The notes beneath the pieces were generated by a model that had not been told where the DNA came from, searched no databases, and saw only the letters and a program-made list of their open reading frames with translations. Shown piece by piece: positions 1 through 5,368 of a DNA stretch of 7,855 nucleotides. The translations under genes and the position numbers were made by a program. Each line of letters opens with the position of its first letter. Within the stretch, counting starts at the first letter, position 1. Origin of the DNA: DATKQI01 sp035532755 (GTDB taxonomy: Bacteria > Pseudomonadota > Alphaproteobacteria > Acetobacterales > Acetobacteraceae); contig DATKQI010000126.1 of the NCBI GenBank assembly GCA_035532755.1, positions 1 through 7,855 of the forward strand, in the 5' to 3' direction.

Positions 1-1578
1 ATGCTGCGTCAGGAGAACGGCTGGGGCCGCGTGTGGGACCGCTTCGCAAAAAGCGGGCGCGGGATGTATGAGCCGGCCGCGGCCGTGCTGGCCCCGATCG
101 ACCCGCCGGACCTGCTCTCGGCCAACGCCGCGATCTACGCCCCGGCCAATGCGCGCCAGGAAACGTCACTCCGCGCCGCGCTGGCGAAGCTCAAGGACGC
201 GGACGAAGCGACCGCGCGGGATCAGGTCGGTCGCCTGGCGAAGGAACATGCCGAGCGCTGCGAAGGCCCCTGGGCCGCGCGCGGCCAGGCGCGTCTGGCC
301 GAGGCGGTGCAGCATCTTGCGCGGCTGACCATCATCCCGCCACTGCCGGCGCAGGATGCTGAGGCTTTGGCGGACACCTATGCCGAGACCGGCTGGGAAG
401 CCGACAATGCCGCATTGTGCGCGTTGGAAGCCGTCGCCCCGCGGCAAGAAGCCGACGCCATAGCGACCTTGCAGGAAGACCGCGAAGCCGTGGTGGCGGC
501 GCTGCGCACCCTCTATGCCCCAAGGCTGCAGCGCGAGGCCCTGGCGCTCCAGGCATTGCTGCCAGCCGGCCCGCCGCCATCGCAGAAGCCGGCGGAGAGC
601 GACGCCGTTCTGTTCATCGATGGGCTGCGCATGGATGTCGCGCAACGGCTCGCGTCGCTGCTGCGCCAGCAGGGGGCTGTGGTGGATTTCGGCTGGCGCT
701 GGACCGGCTTCCCGAGCGTGACCGCCACGTGCAAGCCACTCGCCAGTCCCGCGGCCGCGCGCTTGCACGGCGCCGAGACCGCCGAGGGGTTCGAGCCGCT
801 GGCGCCGGACGGCAAGCGCGCCATCCACTCCGTGTTGATGCGCGAGCTTGCCGCGCTGGGCTGGCGGACCGAGGCGACGCTGGTGCCGGCCGACAAGTGC
901 TGGATCGAGGCAGGCCATTTCGACAAGGACGGCCACGAGCAGCAATCCCGCATGGCGGACGGCATCGGCGCGGCGCTGTCCGCCGTCGCGGCCGAGGCGC
1001 TGCGTCTGGTGCGCGCCGGCCGGCGGCTGCGCATCACCACCGATCATGGCTGGCTGCTGCTGCCCGGCGGGCTGCCGGTGGCGAGCCTACCCGCCGGCCT
1101 GACCGAGACTCGCTGGCGCCGCTGCGCCGTGGTGAAGGATGGGGCCGCCACGACGGCCACACGGCTGCCCTGGAGTTGGAACAAGGCGGTGCCCATCGCC
1201 ATCGCCCCCGGCGCACACGTGTTCGTCAGCGGCGCGGAATACGCCCACGGTGGCATTAGCCCCCAGGAAAGCATCGTCCCGGAACTGATCGTCATGCCGC
1301 TGGACGCCCCACGCCGCGCGGTGATCGTGGACGTCGAATGGAGTGGCCTGCGTGTGCGGCTGCGCGCCGAGAGCGCGGACGGGCTGGTGGCGGACCTCAA
1401 GCTCGGGGCAGATGGCGAGGGCAGGTCGATCGCCGATAAGGCCCGTGAGGTGGATGCGGACGGCCGGACCAGCCTGCTGGTGCCGGACGATACGCTGGAG
1501 GGCAAATCGGCGATGCTGGAACTGCGCGACGCGGGCGGCCAGGTGATGGCGACGCGCGCCGTTGTCGTGGGAGGGTAG
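1..1578 (+). CDS. pglZ: BREX system phosphatase-fold protein PglZ, probably 5'-partial
   Basis: PglZ is a core BREX phage-defence protein with an alkaline-phosphatase-superfamily fold, essential for BREX activity alongside the methyltransferase PglX. Seen here: an N-terminal helical region (about 1-195), then the PglZ domain with FIDGLRMD (D207 a likely metal ligand), PSVTATCKPLASP (about 238-250, where the superfamily nucleophile Ser/Thr would lie), ITTDHGW (D348, H349, metal-ligand type) and AHGGISPQES (H416). A beta-rich tail follows (about 437-525). Full PglZ proteins are usually about 700-850 residues, and the reading frame is open to base 1 with no room to see a Shine-Dalgarno sequence. 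The ATG at base 1 is therefore probably an internal Met and the true start upstream. The N-terminal part resembles what is annotated as PglZ type B of BREX-1, but this subtype call is tentative. The stop lies 3 nt before brxL, so the two are co-transcribed. Family confident, start not. Confidence 0.9.
   Translation: MLRQENGWGRVWDRFAKSGRGMYEPAAAVLAPIDPPDLLSANAAIYAPANARQETSLRAALAKLKDADEATARDQVGRLAKEHAERCEGPWAARGQARLAEAVQHLARLTIIPPLPAQDAEALADTYAETGWEADNAALCALEAVAPRQEADAIATLQEDREAVVAALRTLYAPRLQREALALQALLPAGPPPSQKPAESDAVLFIDGLRMDVAQRLASLLRQQGAVVDFGWRWTGFPSVTATCKPLASPAAARLHGAETAEGFEPLAPDGKRAIHSVLMRELAALGWRTEATLVPADKCWIEAGHFDKDGHEQQSRMADGIGAALSAVAAEALRLVRAGRRLRITTDHGWLLLPGGLPVASLPAGLTETRWRRCAVVKDGAATTATRLPWSWNKAVPIAIAPGAHVFVSGAEYAHGGISPQESIVPELIVMPLDAPRRAVIVDVEWSGLRVRLRAESADGLVADLKLGADGEGRSIADKAREVDADGRTSLLVPDDTLEGKSAMLELRDAGGQVMATRAVVVGG
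1570..1575 (+). promoter_or_regulatory. Ribosome binding site of brxL
   Basis: GGAGGG lies within the last codons of pglZ and overlaps into its stop codon region, 6 nt before the ATG at 1582. It supports 1582 rather than the in-frame ATG at 1588 as the brxL start, and suggests that translation of brxL is coupled to termination of pglZ. Confidence 0.7.
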
Positions 1579-1581
1579 GCG

Positions 1582-3630
1582 ATGGAGATGGACGAGCTGG
1601 ATCGCCTGGGCGCCGAAGCCTTCCGCGGGCTGGTTGTGCGCAAGGATCTGGTGCGCCAGTTCCGTGGCCAGTTTCCCGTGCCCACCTACGTCGTCGAGTT
1701 CATGCTCGGGCGCTATTGCGCCACGACCGACGAGAAGGAGATCTCCGAGGGGCTGGAGGTGGTTCGCACCCAGCTTTCGTCGCGCACCGTGCGCGCGGGA
1801 GAGGACGAACTCATCAAGTCCCGGGCGCGCGAGACCGGCGCGGCACGCGTGATCGACATCATCACGGCGCGGCTTGACGCGAAATCCGACAGCTATCTCG
1901 CGACCTTGCCGAGCCTGCGGCTGACCGATGTGCGACTGTCAGACGAGACGGTGCGCGAGAATGAGCGCATGCTGACGGGCGGCTTCTACGCCGAAATCGA
2001 CCTCGGCTATGACGCCACGATCGCGCAGGAAAAGGGCGGGCGGCCGTTCCAGGCGAATGCGGTGCGGCCGATCCAGCTCTCCACGCGCGGCATCCTCGAT
2101 CGCATCATCGAGGGACGGGCGAAGATGACAACGGCGCAGTGGAAGGACTTTCTGCTGCGCAGCGTCGGCCTGGAGCCGGAGCGGATGTCCGCGCGGGCGC
2201 GGGACATCTCGCTGATGCGGATGATCCCCTTCGTCGAACGCAACTTCAATATGGTAGAGCTGGGGCCACGCGGCACCGGCAAGAGCCATCTGTTCCAGCA
2301 GATCTCGCCCTATGCGCATCTCGTGTCGGGCGGCAAGGCGACCGTCGCACGCATGTTCGTCAACATGGCGAACGGGCAGCGCGGGCTGGTCTGCCAATAT
2401 GACGTGGTGTGTTTCGACGAGGTGTCCGGCGTGTCCTTCGATCAGAAGGACGGTGTCAACATCATGAAAGGCTACATGGAGAGCGGCGAGTTCTCGCGTG
2501 GCCGTGAGAGTATCCGCGCGGATGGCAGCATCGTCCTGGTTGGTAATTTCGATGTCGATGTGCAGCACCAGCAGCGCGTCGGGCATCTTTTCGGGCCGCT
2601 CCCGCCGGAAATGCGCAACGACACCGCGTTCATGGATCGCATCCACGCCTACCTGCCGGGCTGGGACATCCCAAAGGTGAACCGTGATCTGTTCACCGAT
2701 CACTTTGGCTTGGTGAGCGATGTGCTGGCGGAGGCGTTCACGCGGCTGCGCGACGGTTCGCGGGCCGCTGCGCTGATGGGGCGCGTGCACTTCGGCGGGG
2801 CTTTGTCAGGAAGGGATCAGAATGCCGTCACCAAGACGGTCAGCGGTCTACTGAAGCTGATACAGCCGGATGGTAGTGCCGCGATCTCCGACGAGGATCT
2901 GGAGTGGGCCGTTCGCCTCGCGCTGGAGGTGCGCCGCCGGGTCAAGGAGCAACAGAAGCGCATCGGCACGGCCGAGTTTCGCAACACCCAGTTCAGCTAC
3001 AGTCTCGGCGCTGACGGGGTTGAGCACTTCGTCTCCACGCCGGAGTTGCAGAGTGAGGACAGCATCGGTGGCGATCCGCTGCCCGCCGGGCAGGTCTGGG
3101 CCATCAGTCCGGGCGGTCAAGATGAGCCGGCCAGCCTGTATCGGATCGAGGTCACCGAGGCGCCCGGCACTGGGGTGCGGATTTTGAACCAGTCTCCGCC
3201 AGCGGCATTCCGCGAGAGCATTCGGATTGCCGAGCAGAACCTGTACGGCCGCGCCCAGGAGCTTGTCGGGGACCGCAATCCGCGCGAGCACGAATTTGCT
3301 GTGCAGCTTCGGTCTTTTGATGCTGGAAAAAGCGGGGCAGACCTTGGGGTTCCGGTGCTTGCCGCGTTCTGCTCAGCGCTGCTCAACAGGCCGTTGAAAG
3401 GGGGGCTGGCTGTGATCGGCGGGCTGAACCTAGGCGGATCGATCGAGACGGTCCACAACCCGCTCGACCTTGTTGAACTGGCCATCGAAAAGGGGGCCAC
3501 TTCGGTGCTGATGCCGGTGTCCTGCCGTCGCGCTCTGATTGATCTCTCCGATGAAGCGGCGGCCAAGGTGCAGACGATCTTCTATTTGGACCCTGGCGAC
3601 GCGCTGCGGAAAGCTCTGCACGATGGGTGA
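1582..3630 (+). CDS. brxL: BREX protein BrxL, AAA+ ATPase with Lon-like C-terminal domain
   Basis: BrxL is the last gene of type 1 BREX operons and is also found in type 4. It is a ring-forming, DNA-associated AAA+ ATPase acting in phage restriction. The 682 residues match the usual family length. Seen in order: an N-terminal domain (about 1-200) with the conserved FPVPTYVVEFMLGRYCAT; Walker A GPRGTGKS at 228-235 (K234); Walker B VVCFDE at 275-280 (D279, E280); a sensor-1-like Asn in LVGNFD (N322); and MDRIHAYLPGW (351-361) after the ATPase core. A Lon-like domain occupies about 570-680. When it is aligned by eye with Lon, GADLG (585-589) falls on Lon's G-P-S-A-G, placing D587 at the catalytic Ser, and L628 falls on the catalytic Lys. 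Lon-type peptidase activity is therefore unlikely, although the fold is kept. The start at 1582 is supported by GGAGGG 6 nt upstream, and the gap to pglZ is 3 nt. No terminator is evident just after the stop. Confidence 0.95.
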   Translation: MEMDELDRLGAEAFRGLVVRKDLVRQFRGQFPVPTYVVEFMLGRYCATTDEKEISEGLEVVRTQLSSRTVRAGEDELIKSRARETGAARVIDIITARLDAKSDSYLATLPSLRLTDVRLSDETVRENERMLTGGFYAEIDLGYDATIAQEKGGRPFQANAVRPIQLSTRGILDRIIEGRAKMTTAQWKDFLLRSVGLEPERMSARARDISLMRMIPFVERNFNMVELGPRGTGKSHLFQQISPYAHLVSGGKATVARMFVNMANGQRGLVCQYDVVCFDEVSGVSFDQKDGVNIMKGYMESGEFSRGRESIRADGSIVLVGNFDVDVQHQQRVGHLFGPLPPEMRNDTAFMDRIHAYLPGWDIPKVNRDLFTDHFGLVSDVLAEAFTRLRDGSRAAALMGRVHFGGALSGRDQNAVTKTVSGLLKLIQPDGSAAISDEDLEWAVRLALEVRRRVKEQQKRIGTAEFRNTQFSYSLGADGVEHFVSTPELQSEDSIGGDPLPAGQVWAISPGGQDEPASLYRIEVTEAPGTGVRILNQSPPAAFRESIRIAEQNLYGRAQELVGDRNPREHEFAVQLRSFDAGKSGADLGVPVLAAFCSALLNRPLKGGLAVIGGLNLGGSIETVHNPLDLVELAIEKGATSVLMPVSCRRALIDLSDEAAAKVQTIFYLDPGDALRKALHDG

Positions 3631-3676
3631 ACTGATGGCGGAATCGACGCCACCTTCTCTCGGCTCCTTCAAAGGC

Positions 3677-3816
3677 TGTTACCTGTCAATCGGCATGCAA
3701 AAAGTGTGAATCGGCGCCGAAGCGGGGTCCCACCCGGAATTCGGTTAGCGCCCTGATTTAGCGCAGGAAATTTCCGATCCGCGGGGGTCCCGATCGGCGC
3801 CGATAGGGATCCCACC
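3677..3816. repeat. Cluster of imperfect repeats resembling an IS21-like element end
   Basis: Related units occur at 3688-3708 (AATCGGCATGCAAAAAGTGTG without its last base, abutting the next unit), 3709-3734 (AATCGGCGCCGAAGC then GGGGTCCCACC), about 3774-3790 (CCGATCC then GCGGGGGTCCC) and 3792-3816 (GATCGGCGCCGAT then AGGGATCCCACC). The common pattern is ATCGGC(G/A), a short spacer, then GG(G/A)TCCC. The stretch opens with TGTTACCTGTC at 3677. From memory, IS21-family elements of alphaproteobacteria have TGT-starting ends with several such ATCGGC/ACCCC-type transposase-binding repeats. No istA or istB coding sequence is visible nearby, so this would be a remnant or solo end. The repeats are seen directly; the IS21 assignment is inference. 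Confidence 0.45.
3745..3775. repeat. Short direct repeat and palindrome inside the repeat cluster
   Basis: TTAGCGC occurs twice (3745-3751 and 3758-3764), followed at 3766-3775 by the perfect 10-bp palindrome GGAAATTTCC. Together with the 12-bp palindrome ATCGGCGCCGAT at 3793-3804, these could be protein-binding sites, either for a transposase or for a regulator. The function is unknown. Confidence 0.4.
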
Positions 3817-4179
3817 GCTGAACGAATTCCATCAATAATATCAAGGCATTTATGCGCTTTTGCCATCAGCATCGTTGGATGTCGATTCCGTGCGCTACCG
3901 AGTTCGGGTACGCGCCGCGGGCGGCCAGCTGGATGCCTCTGAAAATCTGCCTCCGAAATCGCCGCGATCTATTCCAACCATTGGGCAGAAAAAAAACGGC
4001 CCTACGGCACAACATGCAGCCCGCGCCGATGCCATGCGCCGAGCCGCCGCCTGCTGGCCGCAACACTCCTTCCACAGAGCGGATCCGATCCCGGCGCTCC
4101 AGGTGGGAGTTGCCCGCTCGCCTGTGCGGGGCTCTCTCACAGATGCCATGCAGCCGAGCGCGGAACCCAAAACTGAGCG
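3817..4179. other. Spacer with no convincing gene
   Basis: The stretch begins with an AT-rich patch (about 3821-3860, roughly one-third G+C, against well over 60% in the flanking genes) and then returns to GC-rich sequence. Open frames exist on both strands but lack Shine-Dalgarno sequences, recognisable motifs and known domains. An A8 run lies at about 3988-3997, without a matching strong hairpin. I see no RNA gene. It may be decayed insertion-sequence or island DNA. Confidence 0.5.
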
Positions 4180-4187
4180 GGGGCCCC

Positions 4188-4216
4188 TTGACATAGGATG
4201 CCTGCCACTTCATGTT
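4188..4216 (+). promoter_or_regulatory. Candidate sigma-70-type promoter for the small gene at 4247
   Basis: A perfect TTGACA -35 box (4188-4193) is followed after 17 nt by CATGTT (4211-4216), a weak -10 match. The -35 abuts the 8-bp palindrome GGGGCCCC (4180-4187). A second TTGACA lies 27 bp downstream of the first (4215-4220), but no usable -10 fits it before the start codon. The -35 and its spacing are good; the -10 is poor, so this remains a candidate. Confidence 0.4.
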
Positions 4217-4233
4217 GACACCGATCCGAAGCC

Positions 4234-4241
4234 AAAGGAGG
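4234..4241 (+). promoter_or_regulatory. Strong Shine-Dalgarno sequence for the small gene at 4247
   Basis: AAAGGAGG matches the anti-Shine-Dalgarno sequence almost completely and sits 5 nt before the ATG at 4247. It fixes the start there, although the frame is open for a further 129 codons upstream to 3860. Confidence 0.75.
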
Positions 4242-4246
4242 CTACG

Positions 4247-4567
4247 ATGAGCAGTGAAGCGGAATCCATCGGTCGGCACATGCACGGCATGATCGGGATC
4301 GGTGTCAGGATGGCCGTCGCCGCCGCATCCATGTCCTCGACGGCGCGCGCTCAGGCGGAAGCCCGGCGTGGTCGGATTTCTGCATCAGCGCGTGCAGCCG
4401 AAGGACGCGTGTACGCCGATAGCGCGGTGCGGCTCCGCGAGCGGCTGGCCGATGCCGAGGGTGATGTGGAGTTCTTCCGCACTGAAGCCGCTCAGCTCCA
4501 GCGGAAGTTGGATGCCGTATGCGCTTACGCGTCACGGCTTCAGGATCAGCTCAAAAAAACGGCGTAG
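4247..4567 (+). CDS. Small hypothetical helical protein (106 aa)
   Basis: I do not recognise the family. The protein begins MSSEAESIGRHMHGMIGIGV, and residues about 13-30 form a Gly/Ala/Met-rich, moderately hydrophobic stretch (GMIGIGVRMAVAAASM) that could be a helix but is interrupted by Arg and is not a clear membrane segment or signal peptide. From about 33 onward it is rich in Ala, Arg, Glu and Gln, and residues 53-104 look like a single amphipathic or coiled-coil helix (RLRERLADAEGDVEFF, then AAQLQRKLDAV). The start is set by a strong Shine-Dalgarno sequence. It lies about 620 bp downstream of brxL in the same direction, with its own candidate promoter and a stem-loop 7 nt after the stop. 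It could be a DNA-binding or structural accessory protein of phage or plasmid type, or unrelated cargo; sequence alone does not decide. That it is a real gene is fairly likely; function is unknown. Confidence 0.65.
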   Translation: MSSEAESIGRHMHGMIGIGVRMAVAAASMSSTARAQAEARRGRISASARAAEGRVYADSAVRLRERLADAEGDVEFFRTEAAQLQRKLDAVCAYASRLQDQLKKTA

Positions 4568-4573
4568 CAGAGC

Positions 4574-4598
4574 GCCGCCAGGGGGCTACCCTGGCGGC
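4574..4598 (+). terminator. Stem-loop after the small gene, terminator-like
   Basis: A perfect 10-bp stem, GCCGCCAGGG (4574-4583) with CCCTGGCGGC (4589-4598), encloses the 5-nt loop GGCTA and starts 7 nt after the stop codon. One mismatch outward, two more pairs can form. The downstream sequence TCTGATTACG has no U-tract, so it is not a textbook intrinsic terminator. Confidence 0.6.
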
Positions 4599-4630
4599 TC
4601 TGATTACGTCATCCGGTGATCCGGAACCCA

Positions 4631-4645
4631 GGGTCATCGTGACCC
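4631..4645. repeat. Small inverted repeat GGGTCA-TCG-TGACCC
   Basis: A perfect 6-bp stem with a 3-nt loop lies between the two larger hairpins. It is preceded by a tandem ATCCGG pair (4610-4625 region). It could be a small operator or a secondary hairpin; no gene is near enough to assign it. Confidence 0.4.
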
Positions 4646-4695
4646 GATACGAGCTGCACGCCCGGCGGCCAAGCGCGGTCCATCGCATCTCAGCA

Positions 4696-4730
4696 ATGAA
4701 GCCGCCGGGTATCTTGCCCGGCGGCTTCAT
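4696..4730. terminator. Strong 14-bp stem-loop, possible bidirectional terminator
   Basis: ATGAAGCCGCCGGG (4696-4709) and CCCGGCGGCTTCAT (4717-4730) are perfectly complementary around a 7-nt loop. The IS66 left end begins 12 nt further on. The core GCCGCC-GGG resembles the hairpin at 4574-4598. Neither side has a T-tract, so termination is inferred from stem strength and position. It would lie in the path of any read-through leaving the insertion sequence toward the small gene and brxL. Confidence 0.6.
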
Positions 4731-4742
4731 GTCGGTTGTAGC

Positions 4743-4764
4743 GTAACCATCCGGCGAGTGCCGC
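4743..4764 (+). repeat. Left terminal inverted repeat of the IS66 element
   Basis: It begins GTAACCATCCGGCGAGTG and matches the inverse of 7834-7855 at 19 of 22 positions, sharing the unbroken core TCCGGCGAGTG. It lies only 4 nt beyond the stop codon of the passenger gene, so there is essentially no spare sequence at this end. Confidence 0.9.
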
Positions 4765-4768
4765 GGGA

Positions 4769-5368
4769 TCAGGTTGTCCGCTTTCGTGGCGCTGATGGCT
4801 TGCGTGTCCACTTCTTCGCCAGGCTATCGACCGCCTTGATGAGCCCGTGGAGATCGACGGTGATTGGGTCGAAGGCCCCACCGATCCATTCGAGCCGTTC
4901 GGTGTGCTCCTCGTGGTCGGGATCGGCGATGGCATCGAGGAACGCGCGGTAGCCCCAGGGGCCGCCCACATCCTCCGGCGGGCAGCGCCCGGTTGCCTCG
5001 ACCAGGCAGGGATAGGTCATGCCTGGCACCGCATCTGTGATGCGCTCAATGCGGACAGAGTGTTCCCAGCAATCTCCGAAGTCGTAGAGGTATTTCAGCG
5101 ACCGGGTGCCGACATCCTCCAGCACGTCGATCAGCCGCGCCTTGCTGGCGTCGAGCGGTCCGTCGCCGAAGTCGGGGTCAGGCATGCCCCAACCGACATC
5201 GCGGGCACGGATCTCGTAGAGGTGGCTGTTGGTCCAGCCCATCGCCGCCTGCAGCACCAGGTGCAGCCGGTCGAGACGGATCGTCACCGGCACCTGCACA
5301 CGCCGCAGGACGGCGGGTTCGACATCGTCCAGCTTGATACGCAAATGCGCGATCGCGGCGGCGGTCAT
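4769..5368 (-). CDS. pRiA4b ORF-3-like protein, IS66 passenger gene
   Basis: This 199-residue protein belongs to the plasmid pRiA4b ORF-3-like family (Pfam PRiA4_ORF3), whose biochemical role is not established. Family motifs seen: an N-terminal I-K-L-D-D-V-E-P-A-V-L-R-R-V segment (11-24), AAMGWTNSHLYEI (41-53), YLYDFGDCWEH (93-103), CPPEDVGGPWGY (129-140), FLDAIADPDHEEH (143-155) and WIGGAFDP (161-168). The length is typical for the family and the C-terminus is Lys/Arg-rich. Its ATG overlaps the tnpC stop as ATGA, so translation is probably coupled to that of the transposase. The stop lies just inside the left inverted repeat, so the gene is carried by the insertion sequence rather than being host DNA beside it. 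Members of this family occur near IS66-type transposase genes in other genomes (from memory). A role in transposition, such as regulation, is only a guess. Confidence 0.88.
   Translation of the reverse strand: MTAAAIAHLRIKLDDVEPAVLRRVQVPVTIRLDRLHLVLQAAMGWTNSHLYEIRARDVGWGMPDPDFGDGPLDASKARLIDVLEDVGTRSLKYLYDFGDCWEHSVRIERITDAVPGMTYPCLVEATGRCPPEDVGGPWGYRAFLDAIADPDHEEHTERLEWIGGAFDPITVDLHGLIKAVDSLAKKWTRKPSAPRKRTT

Noticed and set aside
166..1047. 293-codon - strand open frame opposite pglZ, and the 283-codon one opposite brxL (1939-2790)
   Set aside because: Both are antisense shadows of conserved + strand genes with no recognisable domains.
3669..3872. 67-codon - strand open frame across the repeat cluster
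   Set aside because: Its translation mostly reads through the insertion-sequence-like repeats; there is no family resemblance or ribosome binding site.
3980..4010. A8 run flanked by GGGC and GCCC, considered as a - strand intrinsic terminator
   Set aside because: The stem that could form before the T-tract on the - strand is only about 3-4 bp, and no - strand gene lies upstream of it.
4166..4193. Possible right end of the IS21-like remnant (TGTCAAGGGGCCCC on the - strand)
   Set aside because: It shares only a TGTCAA/CCCC flavour with the left cluster and no clear repeat unit, and the same bases make a better -35 box.
3860..4246. In-frame upstream extension of the small gene, starting from a TTG at 3860
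   Set aside because: It has no Shine-Dalgarno sequence and no recognisable motif, and it would run through the candidate promoter. The strong AAAGGAGG site fixes the start at 4247.
3866..4285. 139-codon open frame on the - strand of the spacer
   Set aside because: Its Arg/Gly-rich composition without motifs looks like a GC-rich shadow frame, and it overlaps the expression signals of the small gene.
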